64,000 nt of DNA from assembly GCF_018336975.1 (NCBI RefSeq), contig NZ_CP025572.1, forward strand, positions 3,970,695 to 4,034,694. The letters are read 5' to 3'. The translations under genes were made by a program, and so were the position numbers. Under the pieces are notes generated by a model. It had not been told where the DNA came from. It worked only from the letters and a program-made list of their open reading frames with translations, and made no database searches. This document shows, in pieces, positions 57,489-64,000 of the stretch. The first letter of the stretch is position 1, and every line of letters starts with the position of its first letter. The stretch comes from Marinomonas sp. CT5. Its GTDB lineage: Bacteria; Pseudomonadota; Gammaproteobacteria; Pseudomonadales; Marinomonadaceae.

Positions 57489-59159
57489 ATGCTGACCAGC
57501 ATCGCTATTTCCAACTTCGCCATTGTTGAATCTCTCGAACTGGAATTCAAAAAAGGCATGACCGTGATATCAGGTGAAACCGGAGCAGGAAAATCCATTA
57601 TGGTGGATGCTTTGTCTCTTTGCTTAGGGGATCGAACCGATGCCGCCGTTGTCAGACATGGACAAAAGAAAGCCGACATCAGTGCCAGCTTTGATATCCA
57701 ACACTATCCACACGTCCATAAATGGCTCGAAGAAAGAGATTTAGAGCAAGAACAGCACTGCATATTACGTCGCGTCATCAGCAAAGAAGGTCGCTCAAAA
57801 GCTTATATTAATGGCCGCCCTTGCACCTTAAGCGACTTAAAAGAAGTTGGCAGTCAGTTGGTTGATATTCATGGGCAACATGAACATCAGTCACTACTTA
57901 AAAAAAACGCACAAAGACAACAACTCGACGAATACGGCCAACTGACTGAACTAAGCAAACAAGTCAATCAACAATACTCAACATGGCGACAACTCAAAGA
58001 AGAACTGTCGGCATTGCAAAATCGCTCTTCTGAACAAGATGCCAAGATTCAACTGCTGTCCTATCAGGCGCAAGAGCTTCAACAGCTGGATTTAAAAGAA
58101 GGTGAAATCGAAGAGCTAGAAAATGAACAGGCTTTTTTATCCAATATTGCTGACTCGCAATTTAAAGCGTACCAAGCCAGCGGACTACTAACCGACAGTG
58201 AAGAAGGCAATGTCTGCTCTTTATTGCATCAAGCAATTAACAGCGCCAGCCAGATTCATCCCGCAACCAAAGAATTAGAAAACGCATTAGAAATGATGAA
58301 TGTCGCTCTTATACAAGCTCAAGAAGCGGCGCACAGCTTGCATCACTATCAAGACACACTAGAGCAAAATCCAGAACGCCTTATGGATATTGAACAGCGT
58401 TTATCAGACATTTACGACACGGCTCGCAAGCACAGAACCTTGCCAGAAGGGCTTTTTGCTCTACGAGAAAGTGTCGAGGCGGAACTAAATAGCCTACAAG
58501 GCAGCGAAGAAAGCCTTGAGTCATTAAAAGAAAAAGAAGAGCAAGCTTATGAGAAGCTTACAGCACTGGCTACCAATCTGACCGAAAAACGCATAATCGC
58601 TAAAGACGAGCTAGCCCAAAAAGTTGAGGAACAAATTCATGGCTTGGGTATGCCACACGCCCGCTTCTATATTCAGTGCCAGCCACTCAACCAAGTGTCG
58701 GCCAATGGCTTTGAAGATATCGAATACATGATTGCCTCTAACCCAGGGCAACCGGCGCAACCTTTGCGCAAAGTCGCTTCTGGAGGTGAGTTGTCACGTA
58801 TCAGCCTAGGCATTCAAGTCGTCACCGCCCACACCTCGATTATTCCTACACTTGTCTTTGATGAAGTGGATGTGGGTATCAGTGGTGGCATTGCGGAAGT
58901 CGTGGGTCGCATGTTGCGTTCAGTGGGGCAACGCGGACAAGTCTTCTGTGTTACCCACTTGGCTCAAGTGGCCGCCCAAGGTAATCAACACCTACGAGTC
59001 AGCAAACTGGTAGAAGACGAAGCCACATCGTCACAAGTTGAACTATTGAAAGACCAAGACCGCACCCAAGAAATTGCCCGTTTATTAGGCGGATTAGAAC
59101 TCACCGAACAAACCTTAGCTCATGCTCGCGAAATGCTGGGTAACGTTCAGCTTCAGTAG
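57489..59159 (+). CDS. recN: DNA repair protein RecN
   Basis: 556 residues, SMC-like ATPase for double-strand break repair. Walker A MTVISGETGAGKSIM near residue 29, coiled-coil arms about 150-350, the ABC signature ASGGELSRISLGIQ and Walker B TLVFDEVDVGISGG. The ATG at 57489 has GGAG upstream; the in-frame TTG at 57477 lies inside the ribosome site. The recN-fur neighbourhood is standard in gammaproteobacteria. Confidence 0.96.
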   Translation: MLTSIAISNFAIVESLELEFKKGMTVISGETGAGKSIMVDALSLCLGDRTDAAVVRHGQKKADISASFDIQHYPHVHKWLEERDLEQEQHCILRRVISKEGRSKAYINGRPCTLSDLKEVGSQLVDIHGQHEHQSLLKKNAQRQQLDEYGQLTELSKQVNQQYSTWRQLKEELSALQNRSSEQDAKIQLLSYQAQELQQLDLKEGEIEELENEQAFLSNIADSQFKAYQASGLLTDSEEGNVCSLLHQAINSASQIHPATKELENALEMMNVALIQAQEAAHSLHHYQDTLEQNPERLMDIEQRLSDIYDTARKHRTLPEGLFALRESVEAELNSLQGSEESLESLKEKEEQAYEKLTALATNLTEKRIIAKDELAQKVEEQIHGLGMPHARFYIQCQPLNQVSANGFEDIEYMIASNPGQPAQPLRKVASGGELSRISLGIQVVTAHTSIIPTLVFDEVDVGISGGIAEVVGRMLRSVGQRGQVFCVTHLAQVAAQGNQHLRVSKLVEDEATSSQVELLKDQDRTQEIARLLGGLELTEQTLAHAREMLGNVQLQ

Positions 59160-59192
59160 TAACGCCTCACGAAGACATTCAGACAATAAAAA

Positions 59193-59220
59193 AGGGCCTA
59201 AACTCTGCTATTTAGGCCCT
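59193..59220. terminator. Terminator between recN and fur, bidirectional
   Basis: Perfect 10-bp stem (AGGGCCTAAA with TTTAGGCCCT) with an 8-base loop. A-rich sequence on the left gives a T-tract on the minus strand for fur; on the plus strand CTTCATTT follows. Confidence 0.82.
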
Positions 59221-59251
59221 CTTCATTTATTGCCTGTAGGCAAAAGAGTAT

Positions 59252-59662
59252 TTATTTCTTCTTTGGTCGCACGTAAAGAATCAAACTATGATCCTCAATC
59301 TCAAAGCCATGCTCTTCAGCAATTTCATGCTGACGCTTCTCGATGATTGGATCAACAAACTCAATTACATTACCTGTTTCCAAGCAAATCATATGGTCGT
59401 GATGATCCCCTTTCGCTAATTCAAAAACCGCCGTACCCGCTTCAAAGTGATGACGCTGAACCAACCCCGCCGTTTCAAACTGAGTTAGCACACGATAAAC
59501 CGTTGCCAATCCCACATCTTCTCCTTGATCAAGCAGAGTACGATATACATCATCGGCACTCATATGGCGGTCACCCGCACCTTCAAGAATTTGTAAAATT
59601 TTCACTCGTGGTAGTGTTACCTTGAGTCCCGCTTTCTTTAGCTCTTGATTTTCGCTAGTCAT
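59252..59662 (-). CDS. fur: Ferric uptake regulator Fur
   Basis: 136 residues. The winged helix is at about 10-80 (LKKAGLKVTLPRVKILQILE, VGLATVYRVLTQFETAGLV). Metal sites: HHFEAGTAVFELAKGDHHDH and the DH-rich dimerisation domain. The segment MICLETGNVIEF keeps only one Cys, so the structural zinc site of Escherichia coli Fur (two CxxC pairs) is absent, as in Pseudomonas. It represses iron-uptake genes when Fe(II) is bound. It is divergent from bamE across 69 bases. Confidence 0.96.
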   Translation of the reverse strand: MTSENQELKKAGLKVTLPRVKILQILEGAGDRHMSADDVYRTLLDQGEDVGLATVYRVLTQFETAGLVQRHHFEAGTAVFELAKGDHHDHMICLETGNVIEFVDPIIEKRQHEIAEEHGFEIEDHSLILYVRPKKK

Positions 59663-59686
59663 GAGTCATTCTCTATTCGATCTTGT

Positions 59687-59703
59687 TGATAATTACTTTA
59701 TCA
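59687..59703. promoter_or_regulatory. Possible Fur box in the fur-bamE divergent region
   Basis: TGATAA-TTACT-TTATCA, a perfect 6-bp inverted repeat. It resembles part of the Fur consensus GATAATGATAATCATTATC and sits 25 bases from the fur start, suggesting autoregulation. Confidence 0.4.
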
Positions 59704-59731
59704 TTAGCATACCAGAGTAAGGATAATACAA

Positions 59732-60049
59732 ATGAAAAAATCAGTTTTAATACTATGCGCGACGCTATCACTTAGCGCATGCAGTTTATTTCCACCACCG
59801 TACAAAGCTCCAGTCACACAAGGCAACCTTATAACTCAGGAGCAACTATCTCAGTTACAACTTGGTATGTCTGAATCTCAGGTTACTTACTTATTAGGTA
59901 CCCCAATGTTAAGAGACACGTTTAAGCCAAACGAATGGCATTATCTTTATACTTCGTTATACCCAGCACCAGACACACCGAAAAGCGCGGCAAAAGACCT
60001 AGTACTCATTTTTAACAATGGCGTTCTAACAGAAATCAAAAACAACTAA
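59732..60049 (+). CDS. bamE: Outer membrane assembly lipoprotein BamE (SmpA/OmlA)
   Basis: 105 residues. Lipoprotein signal with lipobox LSAC (Cys17 lipidated). The mature domain carries the BamE pattern QGNLITQEQLSQLQLGMSES, LLGTPMLRDTF and NEWHYLYT. It is part of the beta-barrel assembly machine in the outer membrane. The ATG has AAGGAT upstream. The gene is divergent from fur and convergent with rnfH; the two stop codons overlap. Confidence 0.94.
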   Translation: MKKSVLILCATLSLSACSLFPPPYKAPVTQGNLITQEQLSQLQLGMSESQVTYLLGTPMLRDTFKPNEWHYLYTSLYPAPDTPKSAAKDLVLIFNNGVLTEIKNN

Positions 60050-60065
60050 CCCTTGGTTGTTTTTG
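60037..60065. terminator. Shared terminator overlapping both bamE and rnfH ends
   Basis: CAAAAACAAC pairs with GTTGTTTTTG around a loop that contains both stop codons. Each strand reads its own T-tract. It serves two convergent genes from inside their coding ends. Confidence 0.78.
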
Positions 60066-60336
60066 CTGCTCGGTTGGCCCTTGCTTGTTTAGGGTCAACC
60101 TTCAGCTCGCGATACAACTCAACTCGCTCACCTTCTTTTAATTCTTGTTGATCAGCATTTCGTACTGCTTTGCCAAAAATGCCAACTTTTACGTTTTCAA
60201 CATCCACATCAGGAAAAAACACCTGAATGTTCGAACGGCGTACTGCCTCACGAACCGTACAACCTTCCTCTACCTCTAGCGCAATGATTTTTTGCTTCTC
60301 AGGTAAAGCATACGCTACTTCAACTCGCATACTCAT
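60046..60336 (-). CDS. rnfH: RnfH family (ubiquitin-like fold) protein
   Basis: 96 residues, beta-grasp protein (UPF0125). VEVAYALPEKQKIIALEVEE, TVREAVRR, VGIFGKAV and ERVELYRELKVDPKQARANR are diagnostic. Its role is unclear; the name comes from linkage to rnf genes in some bacteria. Start ATG overlaps the ratA stop by 4 bases (ATGA), so the two are translationally coupled. It is almost always next to ratA and smpB. Confidence 0.92.
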   Translation of the reverse strand: MSMRVEVAYALPEKQKIIALEVEEGCTVREAVRRSNIQVFFPDVDVENVKVGIFGKAVRNADQQELKEGERVELYRELKVDPKQARANRAAKTTKG

Positions 60337-60764
60337 TCACCGTATACCACTTTTGCACGCTTACTAAAAGATTCCACCATGGTGTTAGCTATTTGGCTAA
60401 ACACACTACCAAAAGCAAACTTTAGCATACCGCTCAATTCAAATTCGATGCTCAACATAATTTTACAACTAGTCGGAGACAGTTCAGTGAAAGTCCATAC
60501 ACCATACAAACTCTTAAACGGCCCCTTTACCAAATTCACTTCAATACGACTAAACTCTTCTAATACATTTCTAGTCGTAAAAGATTGTTTGACAGGCCCT
60601 TTACCCACTTCTAATGACGCCACAATTTCCGTTGGCGCTTGCGAAATTAAAGTAGAGTCCAAACAGCCAGGTAAGAACTCAGGATAACCATCTATGTCGT
60701 TCACCAAGGCAAACATTTGCTCGCAACTGTAATTCACATGTGCGAAGCGTTCTATATGACTCAA
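60333..60764 (-). CDS. ratA: RatA / coenzyme Q-binding (COQ10-like) protein
   Basis: 143 residues, SRPBCC/START fold. HVNYSCEQMFALVNDIDGYP, FLPGC and the C-terminal FAFGSVFSQIANTMVESFSK with RAKVVYGE are the family landmarks. In Escherichia coli RatA was described as a ribosome-associating toxin; the homologous Coq10 binds ubiquinone. Which role applies here cannot be judged. It is coupled to rnfH and separated by one base from the stop of the sodium-symport gene. Confidence 0.9.
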   Translation of the reverse strand: MSHIERFAHVNYSCEQMFALVNDIDGYPEFLPGCLDSTLISQAPTEIVASLEVGKGPVKQSFTTRNVLEEFSRIEVNLVKGPFKSLYGVWTFTELSPTSCKIMLSIEFELSGMLKFAFGSVFSQIANTMVESFSKRAKVVYGE

Positions 60765-60765
60765 A

Positions 60766-62124
60766 TTACACTCCTATCCAACCAGCAAGAGTAATCACAA
60801 TCATTGCTGGAATACTTATGTATTTCAATGTGCTATACCACCACTGAAAATGACTTGGTTGCTTTGTAATCATTTCATTTTGCAACATTGAACGAGGAAT
60901 AAACCAAGCGACCAAAACAGATAATAGAATGGCGCCTATTGGCAACAATATTAAAGACGTAAACTCGTCCAACAGCTCAAAGAAGTTTAAACCGAAGACT
61001 ATTTTACTGTCCCAATGATTAAAAGATAGCAACACAGCGATACCGACAAACCAAACCGCAATCCCCATTGCCATGGCGGCTTTTAAACGGGCGATATAAA
61101 ATTTCTCATGCAGCCAAGCAACAAACAATTCTAACATGGATATCGCTGACGTAAGGGCAGCCACCACGAGCAATAAAAAGAATACGCCGGCAAAAAATTG
61201 ACCACCTAGCAAACTACCAAAAATGATAGGCAAAGACACAAAGGTCAAACTTGGTCCAGCTTCCACATTAATATTAAATGAAAACACCAACGGAAAAATG
61301 ACCAAACCAGCCAAAATAGCGACCAGCAAATCGACACCGACCACAATACTGCATGCTCGAGCAATTGACATGCGCTTACTCATATAAGCGCCATAGGCAA
61401 ACATCGCCCCCATACCAACACTTAAGCTGAACAAAGCCAAACCTACCGCGGCCAAAACCACTTCAAAAGTAATGTCCTGCCAAGACCAACGAAACATAAA
61501 ATTCAACGCTTCGCTCATATTACCAATGATCATGGAATAACAAGCCATTAATAACAAAGCCACAACCAATACAGGTAGCAGAACTCGCACCACAGAAGAC
61601 AAACCACGAGTTACAGATTGCCCAACCGTTAATATTACCAACACCATAAAAACAGAATGCCACAACAGCATTTCTGCCGGTGTGGCTAACAAAGTATCAA
61701 ACATTTTGGACGCACCAAATTGAGAGATACCCGAAAAATCGCCTGACACCGCACGATCCAAATACGCCAACGACCAACCGGCAATCACACTATAAAAAGT
61801 CAGAATCAAAAAACCCGTAATACCGGCAAGCCAGGGTACACACACCCATGCAGGGTGAATAATACGGCGCTCACTTAAATCATTGACCGTATCAATTGGG
61901 TTAGAACGTACGGTACGGCCTAAAGCAACTTCAGCCATTAGAACCGGCAAACCAACCAACAGCAAACACAAGCAATACACAAACAGAAAGGCACCGCCAC
62001 CGTTTTGTCCTAACACATAAGGAAACTTCCAGATATTCCCTAATCCAACCGCCGATCCACTGGCCGCAAAAATAAATATCCACGGACTTGACCAGATACC
62101 TTGTAAACATCGACTTTCAGGCAT
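60766..62124 (-). CDS. Sodium-dependent transporter (NSS/SNF family)
   Basis: 452 residues from the ATG at 62124; an in-frame GTG at 62145 is an alternative. Eleven or twelve membrane helices. The N-terminal signature AASGSAVGLGNIWKFPYVLG includes the sodium- and substrate-binding unwound helix; NGGGAFLFVY follows. Bacterial members (LeuT, TnaT, MhsT) import amino acids. The substrate is unknown. It lies one base from the ratA start on the same strand. Confidence 0.88.
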   Translation of the reverse strand: MPESRCLQGIWSSPWIFIFAASGSAVGLGNIWKFPYVLGQNGGGAFLFVYCLCLLLVGLPVLMAEVALGRTVRSNPIDTVNDLSERRIIHPAWVCVPWLAGITGFLILTFYSVIAGWSLAYLDRAVSGDFSGISQFGASKMFDTLLATPAEMLLWHSVFMVLVILTVGQSVTRGLSSVVRVLLPVLVVALLLMACYSMIIGNMSEALNFMFRWSWQDITFEVVLAAVGLALFSLSVGMGAMFAYGAYMSKRMSIARACSIVVGVDLLVAILAGLVIFPLVFSFNINVEAGPSLTFVSLPIIFGSLLGGQFFAGVFFLLLVVAALTSAISMLELFVAWLHEKFYIARLKAAMAMGIAVWFVGIAVLLSFNHWDSKIVFGLNFFELLDEFTSLILLPIGAILLSVLVAWFIPRSMLQNEMITKQPSHFQWWYSTLKYISIPAMIVITLAGWIGV

Positions 62125-62305
62125 AAATTTAGGCTCTAAATACACAAGATGTGTTTAAGGATAGGAATAAAACGCAAATGTGGCCAACACACCCGCAAGA
62201 CCTAACCAGACAAATTAATTAACAAGTGCGAATTTTCCAACATTAAGGCGCATACCTCAAGAAAAGCATAGGTTTTTACCTCTATCGACCGTATAATTTC
62301 AAACT

Positions 62306-62785
62306 ATGAGTAAAGTAAAGAAAAAATCCAACAGCACGGGCACCATCGCGCTTAATAAACGTGCCAAATACGACTACTTTGTTGACCAGAAGTTCGAAGC
62401 CGGTTTGGTTTTGTCTGGCTGGGAAGTAAAAAGCCTACGCGAAGGCAAAGCCCAATTAGTAGACTCCTTCGTCATTATTCACCAAAACGAAGCGTGGCTT
62501 GTCGGTGCGCGTATTACGCCACTACTCAGTGCCTCTACGCACGTTGTGTGTGAACCTTTGCGTCAACGTAAACTATTACTAAATCGCAAAGAACTTGACC
62601 GAATCATCCAAGTCACCGAGCAAAAAGGCAAAACCTGTGCGGCCATGGCGCTGTACTGGAAAGGCAACAAAATCAAATGCGAAGTCGCTTTGGTAACTGG
62701 TAAGAAAGATCACGACAAACGGGATACCGAACGTGATCGCTCTTGGTCAAGAGACAAAGAACGACTCATGAAACACAGCGTTTAA
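62306..62785 (+). CDS. smpB: SsrA-binding protein SmpB
   Basis: 159 residues, OB-fold partner of tm[42 protein letters not shown] and the Lys/Arg-rich C-terminal tail [19 protein letters not shown] that enters the empty ribosomal mRNA channel. It begins at an ATG without a clear Shine-Dalgarno. The tmRNA gene follows 87 bases later, the classic arrangement for trans-translation. Confidence 0.97.
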   Translation: MSKVKKKSNSTGTIALNKRAKYDYFVDQKFEAGLVLSGWEVKSLREGKAQLVDSFVIIHQNEAWLVGARITPLLSASTHVVCEPLRQRKLLLNRKELDRIIQVTEQKGKTCAAMALYWKGNKIKCEVALVTGKKDHDKRDTERDRSWSRDKERLMKHSV

Positions 62786-62871
62786 CACCTAAGATAAACG
62801 TGTAGATAGTTAGCATTTTAGCGTTACCTCTGGCGTAAATTAAATGTTTCCGCTAGTATAACGCCAACTTC

Positions 62872-63233
62872 GGGGATGACTTGGTTTCGACGCCGGTTAC
62901 AAAACCTGAGGTGCATGTCGAGAGTGATGCGTGATCTCGTAAATCCCCCGCATCAATTTAATAGTCGCAAACGACGAAAACTACGCTTTAGCAGCCTAAA
63001 CCGCTGCTAGTGTGCTGCCCTCAGGTTGCTTGTAGCCAGAGATTCTGCAGTATCATAAATTACAAGATGCTAACCGATGCCCTGCCTAGGGATAAGGTTC
63101 TAAGATTAAGTAGGCTCGCCATTAACACCCTGTCCTTCGGGCGGTTCGTGGTCAAATAATAGAAGTGACTATGCATGTAGATCCGATGGCAGAGGACTGG
63201 CGGACGGGGGTTCGAATCCCCCCATCTCCACCA
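62872..63233 (+). ncRNA. ssrA: Transfer-messenger RNA (tmRNA)
   Basis: About 362 nt. The 5' end GGGGATGACTTGGTTTCGAC and the 3' end GTTCGAATCCCCCCATCTCC followed by ACCA form the alanyl-tRNA-like domain; the acceptor pairs GGGGATG with CATCTCC. The tag frame begins at GCA 62967 and ends at TAA 62997-62999, encoding ANDENYALAA. Pseudoknot-forming GC-rich segments follow. With SmpB it rescues stalled ribosomes and tags truncated proteins for proteolysis. A likely -10 element (TATAAC, 62857-62862) precedes it. Confidence 0.97.
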
Positions 63234-63245
63234 ATTAAAGCCTTG

Positions 63246-63274
63246 ATTTTAAAAAGGTTTGCACTTTTTAAAAT
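63246..63274 (+). terminator. Hairpin downstream of tmRNA
   Basis: Perfect 11-bp stem (ATTTTAAAAAG with CTTTTTAAAAT) around GTTTGCA, 13 bases after the mature tmRNA end. The right arm carries its own T-run, so it may terminate ssrA. Confidence 0.5.
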
Positions 63275-63319
63275 GAGGTCGGTGCACATATGAGGCACCA
63301 AACAAAAAAACCGCTAATC

Positions 63320-64000
63320 TGAAGTGACCCCATAAAGTTGGACACTTTATTAACCGGCTAACATTGCCTGATTTCGGTACTCTACCGGAGTCAGGCCATT
63401 TAACCCCATTTTTATTCGTTTCGTATTGTAGTAATCAATATACTCTTCAAGTTCTTGGATCAAATCATCTGCATCTTCGAAGGTTTCACCATGGAACATT
63501 TCCGTTTTTAGTAATGCAAAAAAGTTCTCAGCCATAGCATTGTCCAAACAATTTCCTTTTCGTGACATACTTTGTTGTAGTCCTTGTTTCTCCAAAAGAT
63601 ATCGTGTTTGCTTTTGCTGGTACTGCCAACCCTGATCACTGTGTAATATCGGTATTTCTCCTTCTTTTAGGCCACTCATCGCTTCTTTTAGCATGTCAGT
63701 CACGAGCGGTAAATGCGCTGTCTTTTTAATTTGGTAGGCAATCACCTCTTGGTTAAACAGATCTATTACTGGGGACAAGTATACTTTTTGCCCTTTAATA
63801 TTAAACTCTGTCACGTCGGTGACCCATTTCTCATTCGGTCTGTCCGCTTTAAAATTTCGGCATAAGAGATTGTCCGCGATACGTCCTATTTCGCCTCGAT
63901 AAGAGCGATAGCGTTTAGGTCGTACCTTAGATTTAAGCCCCAATAACCTCATCAGTTTTTGCACTGTTTTATGATTCAGTCCTATTTTGGCTTTACGGAG
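63320..64000 (-). mobile_element. IS3-family (IS150-like) insertion sequence, partial
   Basis: The end sequence TGAAGTGACCCCATAAAGTT (from 63320) has the form of IS150-group terminal repeats, which typically contain TGACCCC and AAGTTGGACA. The transposase gene reads leftward toward this end and runs off the window. The other end, the orfA gene and any target duplication lie outside. It is inserted 86 bases beyond the tmRNA 3' end. Confidence 0.8.
63350..64000 (-). CDS. IS3-family transposase (OrfB, DDE integrase core), 5' part outside window
   Basis: 216 residues visible; the frame stays open through the window edge, so the N-terminus is missing. The catalytic DDE residues can be read: Asp in WVTDVTEF, Asp in ILHSDQGWQY, Glu in DNAMAENFFALLKTE about 35 residues later. 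NTKRIKMGLNGLTPVEYR is the usual C-terminus of IS150-group OrfB. The internal ATG at 63964 is not a true start. No disruption is seen in the visible part, so the element may be active. Confidence 0.9.
   Translation of the reverse strand, partial: LRKAKIGLNHKTVQKLMRLLGLKSKVRPKRYRSYRGEIGRIADNLLCRNFKADRPNEKWVTDVTEFNIKGQKVYLSPVIDLFNQEVIAYQIKKTAHLPLVTDMLKEAMSGLKEGEIPILHSDQGWQYQQKQTRYLLEKQGLQQSMSRKGNCLDNAMAENFFALLKTEMFHGETFEDADDLIQELEEYIDYYNTKRIKMGLNGLTPVEYRNQAMLAG

Noticed and set aside
1..64000. CRISPR arrays, tRNA and rRNA genes, prophage
   Set aside because: I saw no regularly spaced repeats, no tRNA cloverleaf other than the tmRNA ends, and no phage genes in the window.

Overview
The window looks like a chromosomal segment of a marine gammaproteobacterium of the Oceanospirillales, most like Marinomonas. 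The clues are moderate to low G+C, the Pseudomonas-like order recN-fur-bamE-rnfH-ratA-smpB-ssrA beside grpE-dnaK-dnaJ, many chemoreceptors, and catabolic genes for plant- and osmolyte-derived compounds. The assignment is inferred from gene content; no rRNA or other taxonomic marker is present.

Layout. 1-5 kb: end of a histidine-utilisation locus (hutD, hutC), a b-type cytochrome, a membrane SRPBCC-GyrI protein, a small membrane protein and proline dipeptidase. 5-36 kb: a large catabolic region that reads as a complete route from quinate/shikimate to central metabolism. A quinate/shikimate dehydrogenase (NAD-type binding residue), a type II dehydroquinase and a QuiC-type 3-dehydroshikimate dehydratase make protocatechuate. 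LigAB opens the ring at the 4,5 position, then LigC, LigI, GalD/LigU, LigJ and LigK convert the product to pyruvate and oxaloacetate. A two-subunit pyruvate carboxylase (pycA, pycB) with its LysR regulator sits inside the same region and links exactly those two end products. Regulators are a PcaQ-like LysR, a GntR/FCD protein and an unusual LysR protein with two helix-turn-helix domains. Transport is offered by an AEC-family carrier and a DctPQM TRAP system. Four chemoreceptors lie among these genes (one Cache-type, two BdlA-like PAS-PAS paralogues, one four-helix-bundle receptor broken by a single in-frame stop) and a fifth follows the TRAP genes.

36-48 kb: peroxiredoxin, a large HBM-like chemoreceptor, a MocR regulator, a PilZ-like protein, a DUF501 protein, a glycerol locus (glpK, glpR, glpD) with matching GlpR operators on both sides, a TSUP permease and a LysR regulator. 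48-53 kb: a probable unannotated small RNA, a long-form GAPDH, a DUF3392 protein, a secreted protein of unknown role, a uridine-kinase-like protein and GbcA (glycine betaine demethylation) without its reductase. 53-63 kb: housekeeping genes dnaJ, dnaK, grpE (with sigma-32-like promoters), recN, fur, bamE, rnfH, ratA, a sodium-symport carrier, smpB and the tmRNA gene. The window ends inside an IS3-family element inserted about 90 bases beyond the tmRNA 3' end, a classic site for mobile DNA.

Many intergenic hairpins with T-tracts delimit these units. Where an upstream TTG/GTG start competes with an ATG preceded by a good Shine-Dalgarno, I chose the ATG and say so.
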